In this document: positions 6,758-15,798 of the stretch, piece by piece | Numbering within the stretch: position 1 is the stretch's first letter | Layout of the letters: each line of letters starts with the position of its first letter | NCBI RefSeq assembly: GCF_003367245.1 | Contig: NZ_QRGR01000001.1 | Location: 248,001-312,000, forward strand | Origin: Pontibacter diazotrophicus | GTDB lineage: Bacteria > Bacteroidota > Bacteroidia > Cytophagales > Hymenobacteraceae | Length of the DNA stretch: 64,000 nt | Direction of reading: 5' to 3' | Notes under the pieces: generated by a model | Seen by the model: the letters and a program-made list of their open reading frames with translations, nothing else | The model's database searches: none | What the model was told of the DNA's origin: nothing | Program-made: the position numbers and the translations under genes

Positions 6758-7954
6758 TTAATGCTGCTTCGCTAGTTTGCGGCGTTCCATTTCTTTTCTG
6801 ATGAGGTTAAACTCGCGGCTGCTCTGCCCGGCTATGGCGGTGTTTTCGTTCGCCCGGCGTAGCAGGTAAGGCATCACGGCTTCCACAGGTCCGTAGGGAA
6901 CATACTTTGCTACATTGTAGCCTGCTTTGGCCAGGTTATAAGAGAGGTTATCGCTCATACCATACAGCTGTGAAAAGTATACACGCTCATCATCCGGCGC
7001 GATGCCGTGTGCCGCCATCAACTCCATCAAAAGGTAAGAACTCTGTTCGTTGTGCGTACCGGCACAGAAGTAGATTCTGTCAATATGTTCTATGCAGAAG
7101 TGCAGGGCATCATCAAACAGTTTGTCAGAGGCTTCTTTTGTCGGGTTAATCGGGTCCGGGTAGCCTGCTGCCTGTGCACGCCTGCGCTCCTTCTCCATGT
7201 ATGCCCCACGCACAAGCTTCGCGCCTAGGTAATAGCCCTCCTTCACGGCATTGGCATAATCCCGCTGTATTACACCCAGCCGGTCGTGGCGGTACATTTG
7301 ATAGGTATTGTACACAATAGCCCGCTCTTTATTGTAAAGGGTCATCATCTCATAGGTCAGGTTATCAATGGTTTCCTGGATCCAGCTTTCCTCAGCATCC
7401 ACAAACACTGGTACATTTGCTTCGTAACAGCGCTGGCAGATATCATTCATACGGTCGCGGCCACGTTCGAAGGCGGCACGTTCCTCTGCCGTAAGTTCCT
7501 GCCTGGCCTGCACTTTTTCCAACAGCCTAATGTCTACCAGCCCCGTTACTTTAAAAACAGAAAAAGGAATGAGTTTATGGCCCCGCGCTTTCTCCACGGT
7601 GCGCAGCAATTCATCGCGTGTCGCGTTAAAGCTTTTCTCGTCACCTTCGCCCTCTACAGAATAGTCGAGAATGGTGCCGATATTGTACTGGCTAAGCTCC
7701 TGGATAGCACGCTCCGACTCTTGAATGGTTTCACCGCCGCAGAAGTGATTGAAGACAGTCTTTTTCACAATAAACTTTACAGGAAGATGGAGGTTTAAGG
7801 CTGTGTTTAATAGACTGCCTCCTGTCTTCACAAGAAAATTGCTATTCATCATTTTAAACAGCAGGTATAACTTGTATAGCTCTGCGTCTGATTTTGATGA
7901 AAACGCAACGGCTGTGTCGTCAAACGACACTTTGGTACTAGGGTTCATGTACAT
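6758..7954 (-). CDS. proline dehydrogenase (monofunctional, FAD)
   Basis: 398 aa, cytoplasmic. It oxidises L-proline to pyrroline-5-carboxylate and feeds electrons to quinone. The (beta/alpha)8 PRODH barrel shows DYSVEGEG, VPVFVDAEESW, GAKLVRGAYMEKER, FCAGTHNEQS and, near the C-terminus (~363-372), the family signature YLLRRANEN whose two Arg and Glu bind proline. There is no P5C dehydrogenase domain, so this is the stand-alone type usual in Bacteroidota. Two ATGs (7954, 7948) are possible starts. Single gene; no proC or putA partner nearby. Confidence 0.93.
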   Translation of the reverse strand: MYMNPSTKVSFDDTAVAFSSKSDAELYKLYLLFKMMNSNFLVKTGGSLLNTALNLHLPVKFIVKKTVFNHFCGGETIQESERAIQELSQYNIGTILDYSVEGEGDEKSFNATRDELLRTVEKARGHKLIPFSVFKVTGLVDIRLLEKVQARQELTAEERAAFERGRDRMNDICQRCYEANVPVFVDAEESWIQETIDNLTYEMMTLYNKERAIVYNTYQMYRHDRLGVIQRDYANAVKEGYYLGAKLVRGAYMEKERRRAQAAGYPDPINPTKEASDKLFDDALHFCIEHIDRIYFCAGTHNEQSSYLLMELMAAHGIAPDDERVYFSQLYGMSDNLSYNLAKAGYNVAKYVPYGPVEAVMPYLLRRANENTAIAGQSSREFNLIRKEMERRKLAKQH

Positions 7955-8264
7955 AGTATTAGTGCTGCAAAGATAGCGGTTCAGCTATACAAACAATCAT
8001 TTCAAGCGGTAGTTGACAATCAAAAAATATGCCGCCAGTCTGCCTTCAGCCTCCAAACGGTGGCTTATGACATTGCGTTATGATCATAGTGTTTCAAACC
8101 ATTCTGCCATTTGCTGAAAAGGTTATGAGAAGTGATGGTATAGAAGAGAGAAGCACACTGCCTAAGCGAATCAGTAACACTCTGCCAGGCTTGTTTCTGG
8201 TACTTATTCTGTTGTTTCGGACTGAAAGTTCGGGCTTAGCTACTATATTGCGGTTGCAGCCCGT
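7955..8264. other. divergent intergenic region, no gene seen
   Basis: 310 bases between the divergent proline dehydrogenase and aroB genes; promoters of both must lie here. I see no confident promoter pair, hairpin or small ORF. Confidence 0.5.
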
Positions 8265-9374
8265 TTGATTGGGGAAAGATGTACTGAGAAAGGCAGGCTG
8301 CTTTTGAATGTTGTATACACAAAGCACAATTATACTGTGACAGAAACGATTCACATCGGGAATAATGCGCTGGAGGAGCTTACAAAGTTGCTTCAGAACC
8401 GCGCTTTCAACAAAGTGGTGGTATTGGTAGATGAGCATACCTTAGCGCACTGCTATCCGCAGCTGAAACCGCACCTGCCTGCGCATGAGCTTATCCAGAT
8501 ACAGAGTGGGGAAGAGCACAAGACCCTGCAAACCTGCGAGATTATTTGGCAGCGCATGACGGAGCTGCACCTGGACCGCTGGTCGGTGCTGGTTAACTTG
8601 GGCGGTGGCGTGATAGGGGATATGGGCGGTTTCTGTGCGGCTGTGTTCAAGCGCGGAATATACTTTGTGCAGGTGCCTACTACACTGCTGGCACAGGTAG
8701 ATGCCAGTGTAGGCGGCAAAACAGGCATCGACTTTCATGGCTTGAAGAACCACATTGGCGTGTACCAGGAGCCGCAGGCTGTCTTCATTGATCCTGCTTT
8801 TCTGCAGACCCTGCCGCAGCGTCAGTTGAAGTCCGGTTATGCCGAAATCATCAAGCACTGGCTGATTGCGGATAAGGAAAAGTTCGAGGAACAGCGGCTT
8901 ATCGGTATGATGATGGATAACTGGGAGGAGCTGATCCGCCATTCTGTTGCCATCAAATCCAAAGTAGTAGAATCTGACCCGCTAGAAGGCGGATTGAGGA
9001 AAATATTAAATTTTGGCCACACCGTGGGCCATGCCGTGGAAACGTACCTGATGAGCCAGCCAAACCGGGCAATATTGCACGGAGAGGCCATTGCCGTTGG
9101 CATGGTATGCGAAGCTTTCCTGTCGGTGAAGAAGGAACTGCTGTCGGAAGAAGACCTGGGTAAGATAGAGCTATTCCTGGAGATGGTGTATGAGAAGGTG
9201 GTATTGAAAAGGGAAGACATAGAGCAGATAGCGGTACTGGCGCTTCAGGATAAAAAGAATTCCGGCTTCTCCATCAATTGCACCTTGTTGCGGGGCATTG
9301 GCCATGCCGTATACAACCAGCCTATTACGCTGCACGACATCGAGGAATCATTACGCTATTACGAATCATTATGA
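8265..9374 (+). CDS. aroB: 3-dehydroquinate synthase
   Basis: Up to 369 aa. Converts DAHP to 3-dehydroquinate, second step of the shikimate pathway; needs NAD+ and a divalent metal. Visible motifs: VVVLVDEHT, the NAD-binding LGGGVIGD (112-119), VPTTLLAQVDASVGGKTG (137-154), and likely metal ligands Glu194 (GYAEIIKH), His256 (FGHTVGHA) and His272 (LHGEA). The ATG at 8265 adds a non-conserved ~14-residue extension; an in-frame TTG at 8304 may be the real start. It overlaps aroA by ATGA, so translation is probably coupled. Confidence 0.95.
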   Translation: MIGERCTEKGRLLLNVVYTKHNYTVTETIHIGNNALEELTKLLQNRAFNKVVVLVDEHTLAHCYPQLKPHLPAHELIQIQSGEEHKTLQTCEIIWQRMTELHLDRWSVLVNLGGGVIGDMGGFCAAVFKRGIYFVQVPTTLLAQVDASVGGKTGIDFHGLKNHIGVYQEPQAVFIDPAFLQTLPQRQLKSGYAEIIKHWLIADKEKFEEQRLIGMMMDNWEELIRHSVAIKSKVVESDPLEGGLRKILNFGHTVGHAVETYLMSQPNRAILHGEAIAVGMVCEAFLSVKKELLSEEDLGKIELFLEMVYEKVVLKREDIEQIAVLALQDKKNSGFSINCTLLRGIGHAVYNQPITLHDIEESLRYYESL

Positions 9375-10615
9375 TATCATCAAAGAACTTAACTTCTGTT
9401 ATGCTGTCTCACCCAACGGGCACGCTTAAAGGAAGTATAAAACTGCCTGCGTCAAAGAGCGAGGCAAACCGTGCCCTAATCATTGCGGCCCTGTCAGGCC
9501 AGGAGTCGGAACTGCACAACCTCTCAGAAGCAAATGACACCCAATTGCTGCAGCGCCTGCTGAGAAGCGACGCTGAAATAATTGATGCGGAAGATGCAGG
9601 CACGGTCATGCGCTTCCTGACAGCTTACTATGCTGTTACTGGTCAGCAGAAGATATTAACCGGTACCGAACGTATGTGCCAGCGCCCCATCAAAGTGCTG
9701 GTAGAGGCGCTGAAAGAATTAGGTGCCAGCATCGAGTATATGGGGGAGGAAGGATATCCGCCTTTAAAAATGAACGGCTTTAGCGGGAATGGCAAGCGCA
9801 ATTTAAAGGTGCGCAGCGATATCAGCAGTCAGTATATATCAGCGCTGCTGATGGTGGGGCCACTCCTGCCGGATGGGTTGGAACTGGAATTGGAGGGCAA
9901 GATTGGTTCCCGGCCCTACATTGAAATGACGCTCTCGCTGATGCAGCATTTTGGTGTGTCCGCTACGTTTGAAGAGAACACGATTACAGTGCCGCACCAG
10001 CAGTATAAAGCGGCTACTTTTCATGTAGAGTCAGACTGGTCAGCGGCTAGTTATTGGTATAGCTTGGTGGCATTGGCCAGGGAGGCAGACATTACGCTGC
10101 TCGGCCTGAGAGAAAAGTCCTTTCAGGGCGACCGTGCCATTGTGGATATTATGGATCGGCTGGGAGTTTATACTGCTTTCGTGGAGGAAGGGGTAAAGCT
10201 GTCCAAAAAGAATCCTGAACGCCAGGTGTCTTATGATTTCTCCGACTGCCCGGATTTGGCGCAGACAGTTGTGGCACTTTGCGCAGGCCTGGGTGTGACT
10301 GTGGAGATGACTGGGCTGGAGAGTCTCCGGATAAAGGAAACAGACCGTATTCAGGCGCTGCAGATTGAGGTGCTAAGTATGAACTCTTCGCTGCAGGAAA
10401 TATCGCCGGGTGTTTTCCGCCTGGAGCCAGGCATTATTACCAAAGACGAACTCAGTTTCCGCACCTACCAGGACCACCGCATGGCCATGGCCTTCGCACC
10501 GCTGGCACTTCTGGAGCCTGTGCAGATACAGGAGCCAAGCGTGGTCCGCAAGTCGTACCCTCGTTTCTGGGAAGACCTGGAGAAGGTAGGCTTTACGATA
10601 GCGCATGAAGAATAG
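9371..10615 (+). CDS. aroA: 3-phosphoshikimate 1-carboxyvinyltransferase (EPSP synthase)
   Basis: 414 aa from the ATG at 9371, which overlaps the aroB stop (ATGA). An open frame reaches further upstream inside aroB but the overlapping start fits both length and operon design. It transfers the enolpyruvyl group of PEP to shikimate-3-phosphate. Motifs: LPASKSEANRALI near the N-terminus (Lys, Ser and Arg bind substrate), AGTVMRFLTAY, LKVRSDISSQY.SALLM, ESDWSAASYW, LRIKETDRI and DHRMAMAFAPLAL. The glyphosate-loop region reads EDAGTVMRFL, lacking the typical NAGTAMRPL, a variant seen in Bacteroidota enzymes. Confidence 0.95.
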   Translation: MISSKNLTSVMLSHPTGTLKGSIKLPASKSEANRALIIAALSGQESELHNLSEANDTQLLQRLLRSDAEIIDAEDAGTVMRFLTAYYAVTGQQKILTGTERMCQRPIKVLVEALKELGASIEYMGEEGYPPLKMNGFSGNGKRNLKVRSDISSQYISALLMVGPLLPDGLELELEGKIGSRPYIEMTLSLMQHFGVSATFEENTITVPHQQYKAATFHVESDWSAASYWYSLVALAREADITLLGLREKSFQGDRAIVDIMDRLGVYTAFVEEGVKLSKKNPERQVSYDFSDCPDLAQTVVALCAGLGVTVEMTGLESLRIKETDRIQALQIEVLSMNSSLQEISPGVFRLEPGIITKDELSFRTYQDHRMAMAFAPLALLEPVQIQEPSVVRKSYPRFWEDLEKVGFTIAHEE

Positions 10616-11132
10616 CAGGCGCTTATATGGAGATGCAAGGCTGATTGAAGAGCAGCTCAGCCAGATGCAGCTAATGGAAGAAGCTGCCGGTGGTTGGGCT
10701 GCCGTTTACAAGCACAAAGACTCCGGCGCCTTCTGGATGAAGTGCTATGCTACTGCCGCCGCAGAGGGTGGGGGCTACCTTATTTTGATAAAACTACCCT
10801 TGCCCACCACGGCCGAGCTTATAAAGTTAGCTGTGCATTCGCCCTACGAAGATGAGGCTGTAGCTGCTGTGTTCCGGTTGCTGGACGAGGAGAAGATTGA
10901 GAAGAAAGATTTCAGGCTGCAGTTGGTGGAAACTTTGGAACGGCTGCCTTTGCCAGACCTTATCTTAGAGCAGCAGAAATGCATCGAGCGGGTCATTACA
11001 CTGTCTGGTTTAAATGAGCCGGATAACAAGCGGGAAGTGCTGCATAAAAGTGCCGCCGAAGTGCAGCAGGATGCAGCTTATTTTAAGGATATTGCAGAGA
11101 GAGCACAGCGGCTGTTAGCGCAGTTGCAGTAG
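10605..11132 (+). CDS. unknown protein overlapping aroA
   Basis: 175 aa, soluble, no signal peptide, mostly helical by eye with a beta-rich centre (GWAAVYKHKDSGAFWMKCY, then YLILIKLPLP). The C-terminal half is charged and helical (AAEVQQDAAYFKDIAERAQRLL). I do not recognise the family. Its ATG lies 11 bases before the aroA stop, and codon use looks like the neighbours, so it is a true third cistron of the aroB-aroA operon. Placement hints at a role tied to that operon or simple co-expression. Confidence 0.75.
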   Translation: MKNSRRLYGDARLIEEQLSQMQLMEEAAGGWAAVYKHKDSGAFWMKCYATAAAEGGGYLILIKLPLPTTAELIKLAVHSPYEDEAVAAVFRLLDEEKIEKKDFRLQLVETLERLPLPDLILEQQKCIERVITLSGLNEPDNKREVLHKSAAEVQQDAAYFKDIAERAQRLLAQLQ

Positions 11133-11646
11133 GCTAGAGTAAAAGGCTGTCGCAGGTTTGGCATAGCGCAATTACATTTCTCTTGAAGCTCCTGCTGCAA
11201 CGTATACCTATCATGGAGTTTGTCCAAGCTACCATAGCAACAGCTTATCCAGCGACTCATTGATAACTCTTTTCATAGATACTGCCTGTGCTCTCTAGGC
11301 CGAGCGGCCTCGTCTTCGGGCATCGCGCTGTGCATTTGAAGCTGCCCTCGCTCCGCTGCGGGCTGCCTCGCTATCGCTCAGCACCGCATCAAATACAAGG
11401 CGCTCAACCCAAAGACTGGAAACATATTTACTTCGTGCTGACTGGATTTGCTTTCAAGAATTACAATAAAAAAAGGTCTAAAGCGAACTGAAGAAGCAGA
11501 CTCCCATCCTTGGACAAGGAGGGGTAGGGGTGGTTTGACCCGGTACATCAGAAAAAATGAAGGTACTAAACTAGGTTTGATGTAATTCGGTACAAGTTGC
11601 ATTTAAGCTGCGCTAAACTTGCGACAGGAAGAGAAAGGAAGAGCTC
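11133..11646. repeat. gene-free interval with structured GC-rich repeat-like element
   Basis: No convincing gene in 514 bases. At 11325-11403 a GC-rich segment has an imperfect outer inverted repeat (11325-11339 / 11389-11403) enclosing smaller ones, such as aggcc/ggcct at 11297-11310 and the TGCCC/GGGC pair near 11343-11363. A C/T- and G-rich stretch at 11500-11540 holds the partial palindrome TCCTTGGACAAGGA. These look like decayed dispersed intergenic repeats; only one copy lies in the window. Confidence 0.45.
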
Positions 11647-12438
11647 TTATGGCTCCTGCTTTACTTCTTCAATTACCTGCCGCAGATAGGCAGACGCATG
11701 CAACAACCTGCTGCCGTACCAGCTGAACATTTCCCCGTCTACAATCTTTATCATTGCCTGTGGGCAAATCTCCTGAAACTCCGCTACATGCTTTTTCTTG
11801 AACGGGTATGGTTCTGAGGATAACAGTATCAACTGCGGGTTGGCCTGTTGCAGTTGTTCTTGTGTAATTTCCGGGTAACGCGCCAAATCAGCGAAAGCAT
11901 TTTGGAAGCCGCAGCGCTGCAGCATGTGGTCTATAATGTTGTGGCTGCCTACGGTCATATAGGGTTTACGCCAGATGAAGTAGGCGGTGGTGATAGGGGG
12001 CTGAGCAGGCTGCAGGCTTTTGAAGCCTGTGCTTATTCCTTGCGTTAGTTCCCTGGCTTTGGCCTCTGTGCCTGTTAACTGCCCAACCTGCTGCATCATC
12101 TGCAGAGCATCATCCAGGGTATAAATGTCGCTCATCCAAACCGGATACTTCTGCTGTAGTTGCTCGATGCCTTCTTTATAGTTCTCTTCTTTGTTGCCGA
12201 TAATCAGGTCTGGCTTCAGCTCATCAATAGCATCGAACCGAAAGTTTTTGGTGCCGCCAATAATGGCTTTCTGCTTTACCTGTGGCTTTGGATGGGCACA
12301 GAACTTTGTAAGGCCAACGATGCGGTCTTCTAAGCCTAAATCGAATAGTAGTTCTGTCTGGGAAGGGACCATCGAAATAATCCGCTGCGGTAAGTCCGGC
12401 AGCGAAATCACGTGGCCCATCTGGTCATTAAAAATCAC
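11647..12438 (-). CDS. helical-backbone metal receptor / BtuF-like binding protein
   Basis: 263 aa, GTG start at 12438 (no earlier ATG; the upstream in-frame stop is at 12460-12462). It matches the periplasmic-binding family TroA/BtuF-like fold: opening DQMGHVISLPDLPQRIISMVPSQTELLFDLG, then KPDLIIGNKEEN and YPVWMSDIYTLDDAL. BtuF-type proteins bind cobalamin or iron chelates for ABC import. This one has no signal peptide, as in many Bacteroidota cytoplasmic homologues, and no ABC transporter genes lie nearby, so transport is doubtful. Substrate unknown. Confidence 0.8.
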   Translation of the reverse strand: MIFNDQMGHVISLPDLPQRIISMVPSQTELLFDLGLEDRIVGLTKFCAHPKPQVKQKAIIGGTKNFRFDAIDELKPDLIIGNKEENYKEGIEQLQQKYPVWMSDIYTLDDALQMMQQVGQLTGTEAKARELTQGISTGFKSLQPAQPPITTAYFIWRKPYMTVGSHNIIDHMLQRCGFQNAFADLARYPEITQEQLQQANPQLILLSSEPYPFKKKHVAEFQEICPQAMIKIVDGEMFSWYGSRLLHASAYLRQVIEEVKQEP

Positions 12439-12546
12439 CTGGTAAATGTGAATTATGGATTATGAATGTAGGCGAATTCTGAAATTATATAGAGAACCTA
12501 TTCCGAAGTATATCAGAGGAACTATGAACGTTTGAATACTATAAGG

Positions 12547-12792
12547 CTACACTTCCTGAAAGTACAGGCGTTTGTATTCCTTTGTACCCCATAGAGGTAC
12601 AAAGGCCTTGAATGTTTCGCTTACCGACATGCCAACAGACTTTCGACGGATATTGATCACGATGCCCAGGTGTATGACCAGCGATACAAGTATAAAGGCT
12701 GTAACGCGAGGGTCATCTTTTGGCCTGCTCAGGTAGATGGCAAGCACGATCCACGGCAGAATCATCAAAGTCCAAAACATGTATCGGTGCAT
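12547..12792 (-). CDS. small two-helix membrane protein, unknown
   Basis: 81 aa. Two hydrophobic helices (~5-21 and ~31-47) are joined by a short basic loop (SRPKDDPR); the C-terminal tail is charged. I recognise no family. It is followed 47 bases later by a terminator that belongs to the M42 peptidase gene. Real coding is supported by the clean two-helix pattern and by the codon use; the start could be the Met at 12780. Confidence 0.55.
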   Translation of the reverse strand: MHRYMFWTLMILPWIVLAIYLSRPKDDPRVTAFILVSLVIHLGIVINIRRKSVGMSVSETFKAFVPLWGTKEYKRLYFQEV

Positions 12793-12838
12793 ATAGTCTA
12801 ATTACATTCGCTGCAAAAAGTCAGTTTTACTACATATA

Positions 12839-12872
12839 AAAACCTCCGGACTTTTAAGGCTCCGGAGGTTTT
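12839..12872 (-). terminator. terminator of the M42 peptidase gene
   Basis: 12-bp perfect stem (12839-12850 / 12861-12872), 10-base loop, A/T tracts on both sides; 18 bases after the stop at 12890. Confidence 0.85.
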
Positions 12873-12889
12873 GAATATATCTATAAGGC

Positions 12890-13960
12890 TTAACTCAGGT
12901 AGCGGAAATCCTGCTTATCCTGAATTTTTAGTACCGTCTCATAAATCATTTTGATTACGTTGTCCACATCATCTTTATGCACGGTTTCTACGGTGGTGTG
13001 CATGTACTTCAGCGGAAGTGAGATAAGTGCCGAGGCCACCCCTGCGTTAGAGTAGGCAAAGGCATCCGTATCGGTGCCGGTGGCACGTGAAACAGCTGAA
13101 CGCTGGAACGGAATATCCTTCTCTTTGGCTGTGTTAATAATCAGGTCACGCACGTTGTTCTGCACGGCTGGCCCGTAGGCAATCACCGGGCCCTTACCGC
13201 AATGAATGTCGCCGCTGGTTTTCTTTTCGTACATCGGCGATTGCGTGTCGTGCGTTACGTCAGTGATGATGGCTACATCCGGCTTAATGCGGTGTGCAAT
13301 CATTTCAGCGCCACGTAAACCGATTTCTTCCTGCACCGCATTCACAACGTACAAACCAAACGGCAGTTGGTTGTTATTTTCCTTCAGCATGCGCGCTACC
13401 TCTGCAATCATAAAGCCACCGATGCGGTTATCCAGGGCGCGGCCCACGTAGTAGCGGTCATTCATTACCATGAACTCATCCTCGAAGGTGGCAACGCAGC
13501 CCACATGAATGCCCATCTCTTCTACTTCCTCACGGTTTTTAGCGCCACAGTCCAGGAACACCGTTTCAAGGGTTGGGGCTTTATCGTTTTCCACCTTGCG
13601 CACATGAATAGCGGGCCAACCAAAAACTGCTTTTACAATTCCTTTGGAGGTATAGATGTTCACGCGTTTCGATGGCGCTATCAGAGCATCAGAGCCACCG
13701 TTACGCTTCAGGTAAATATAGCCCTCTGCCGTAATGTAGTTCACGAACCAGGAAATCTCATCGGCATGCGCCTCGATAACAACTTTGTATTCCGCCTCCG
13801 GATTAATGACGCCCACCACAGTGCCGTAGGTGTCTGTAAAGTAACTGTCGATGTATGGTTTTACATACTCCAGCCACAGTTTCTGCCCCTCCGCCTCAAA
13901 GCCGGTAGGAGAGGAGTTGTTCAGGTACTTCTCTAAAAAGTCGAATGATTCTTGTCGCAT
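12890..13960 (-). CDS. M42-family metalloaminopeptidase
   Basis: 356 aa, cytoplasmic. M42 enzymes (glutamyl aminopeptidase / TET / FrvX group) trim N-terminal residues from peptides with two Zn or Co ions and form dodecamers. Metal and catalytic motifs in order: IEAHADEISW (His, with the catalytic Asp two residues on), GRALDNRIGG (bridging Asp), NAVQEEIGLRG (general base Glu and ligand Glu), ITDVTHD (Asp) and YMHTTVETV (His). The dimerisation-domain insertion lies between the first and second motifs. It stands as a single gene with its own terminator. Confidence 0.92.
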   Translation of the reverse strand: MRQESFDFLEKYLNNSSPTGFEAEGQKLWLEYVKPYIDSYFTDTYGTVVGVINPEAEYKVVIEAHADEISWFVNYITAEGYIYLKRNGGSDALIAPSKRVNIYTSKGIVKAVFGWPAIHVRKVENDKAPTLETVFLDCGAKNREEVEEMGIHVGCVATFEDEFMVMNDRYYVGRALDNRIGGFMIAEVARMLKENNNQLPFGLYVVNAVQEEIGLRGAEMIAHRIKPDVAIITDVTHDTQSPMYEKKTSGDIHCGKGPVIAYGPAVQNNVRDLIINTAKEKDIPFQRSAVSRATGTDTDAFAYSNAGVASALISLPLKYMHTTVETVHKDDVDNVIKMIYETVLKIQDKQDFRYLS

Positions 13961-14052
13961 AGGTGTCGGTTAGCAGTTTAGGTTGTCAGTAAACAGAAAA
14001 ATAAACATATATGTACGTACATTTTCTGATTTTTCCTGTAAAATCAGGAATT

Positions 14053-15612
14053 TTAAAGCGGAATGTTACCGTGCTTCTTTCTAGGCAGGGTAACTGCTTT
14101 GTTCTCGAGCATTTTGAAAGCCTTAATTAACTTAGTGCGCGTATCTGCAGGCATGATCACTTCATCTATAAAGCCACGGTGGGCGGCACGATAAGGCGTT
14201 GCGAACTTCTCTTTATACTCCTCTACTTTCTCAGCCAGCTTTGCCTTCGGGTCTTCGGCTGCGGCAATCTCGCGTTTAAAAATAATCTCGGCTGCACCCT
14301 GTGCACCCATCACGGCAATCTCAGCCGTTGGCCAGGCAAAGTTCATATCGGCGCCAATGTGCTTCGAGTTCATTACATCATAAGCACCGCCATAGGCTTT
14401 ACGCGTGATAACCGTGATGCGCGGAACAGTAGCCTCGCAGAAGGCATAAAGCAGCTTTGCTCCGTTGGTGATGATTCCGCGCCACTCCTGGTCCGTGCCC
14501 GGCAAAAAGCCTGGTACATCTTCCAGCACCAGCAGGGGTACATTAAAGCTATCGCAGAAGCGCACGAAGCGCGCTGCCTTGGTGCTGGCGTTTATGTCCA
14601 GCACGCCAGCCAACACGGCGGGTTGATTGCCCACAATACCAATGCTGCGGCCAGCTAAACGCGCAAAACCAACTACTATGTTCTCACCAAAGTTTTTGTG
14701 TACTTCAAAGAAAGTATCAGCATCAATAATGCCTTCTATTACTTCACGGATGTCGTACGGCTGGTTTGGGTTCTCCGGGATAATGGTATTGAGTATTTCT
14801 CTTGTCTCGTCGCCAGGCGATTCGTAAGGCAGGGAAGGCGGGAGGTCCTCGCAGTTTTGCGGAATATAGCTAAGCAACTTCTTGATATACTGAATACACT
14901 CTGCTTCGTTGGCACAGGAAAAATGCGTGACGCCACTCTTCGTGCTGTGGGTGCTGGCACCGCCAAGCTCCTCAGAAGTTACTTCTTCATGCGTTACCGT
15001 TTTCACCACATTCGGGCCGGTCACGAACATATACGACGTGTCCTGCACCATCATAATAAAGTCGGTGATGGCAGGAGAATAAACAGCACCACCCGCACAA
15101 GGCCCCATGATGGCAGATATTTGCGGAATTACGCCGGAAGCCAGCGTATTGCGGTAGAAGATGTCTGCATAACCACCCAGCGATACCACACCTTCCTGTA
15201 TACGGGCTCCGCCGGAGTCGTTCAGGCCGATAACAGGGGCGCCGTTGTTCATGGCAAGCTCCATGATTTTGACGATTTTCTCAGCGTGTGTCTCCGAGAG
15301 GGAGCCGCCCAGCACAGTGAAATCCTGGGAGAAAACATAAACCGGGCGACCATTGATGGTGCCATATCCTGTTACCACACCATCGCCAAGGTAGTACTGC
15401 TTATCCAGTCCAAAATCTTTGGAGCGGTGCATCACAAACTTGCCAATCTCTTCAAACGAGTTCTCGTCAAGGAGCAGGTGAATGCGCTCACGTGCTGTCA
15501 GTTTCCCTTTTTTATGCTGTGCATCTATTCGGTCTTGTCCGCCGCCAAGCTGTGCCTCGGCATTTTTGCGCTCCAGCGTCTCTATTTGACTTTGCCTGAT
15601 TTCTCCTGCCAT
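14053..15612 (-). CDS. pccB: acyl-CoA carboxylase carboxyltransferase (propionyl-CoA carboxylase beta)
   Basis: 519 aa, the usual length. It moves CO2 from carboxybiotin to propionyl-CoA, giving methylmalonyl-CoA. The two crotonase-like halves show [78 protein letters not shown], and in the C-terminal half [23 protein letters not shown] and [10 protein letters not shown]. The carboxylase alpha/biotin subunit is not adjacent, as is common in Bacteroidota. The substrate is inferred from similarity; acetyl-CoA or another short acyl-CoA is possible. Confidence 0.92.
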   Translation of the reverse strand: MAGEIRQSQIETLERKNAEAQLGGGQDRIDAQHKKGKLTARERIHLLLDENSFEEIGKFVMHRSKDFGLDKQYYLGDGVVTGYGTINGRPVYVFSQDFTVLGGSLSETHAEKIVKIMELAMNNGAPVIGLNDSGGARIQEGVVSLGGYADIFYRNTLASGVIPQISAIMGPCAGGAVYSPAITDFIMMVQDTSYMFVTGPNVVKTVTHEEVTSEELGGASTHSTKSGVTHFSCANEAECIQYIKKLLSYIPQNCEDLPPSLPYESPGDETREILNTIIPENPNQPYDIREVIEGIIDADTFFEVHKNFGENIVVGFARLAGRSIGIVGNQPAVLAGVLDINASTKAARFVRFCDSFNVPLLVLEDVPGFLPGTDQEWRGIITNGAKLLYAFCEATVPRITVITRKAYGGAYDVMNSKHIGADMNFAWPTAEIAVMGAQGAAEIIFKREIAAAEDPKAKLAEKVEEYKEKFATPYRAAHRGFIDEVIMPADTRTKLIKAFKMLENKAVTLPRKKHGNIPL

Positions 15613-15749
15613 GTATGTGTGTTATAACTCGGATGTATTACTAAATCATTATCATTCAAATTTAAAAACTCTACGGCTAAATCCTGTACAGTTGTATCAT
15701 TTTTTAAATATATACTATTTTGAATATTAAGAATGTGTTAATGAAAAAA

Positions 15750-15779
15750 ATAAGGGCTGCCTATACAGGCAGCCCTTAT
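15750..15779 (-). terminator. terminator of clpC
   Basis: 13-bp perfect stem (15750-15762 / 15767-15779), loop atac; on the minus strand a T run follows. It lies 20 bases past the clpC stop. Confidence 0.9.
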
Positions 15780-15798
15780 CAAAGATATTTAAGTTGAA

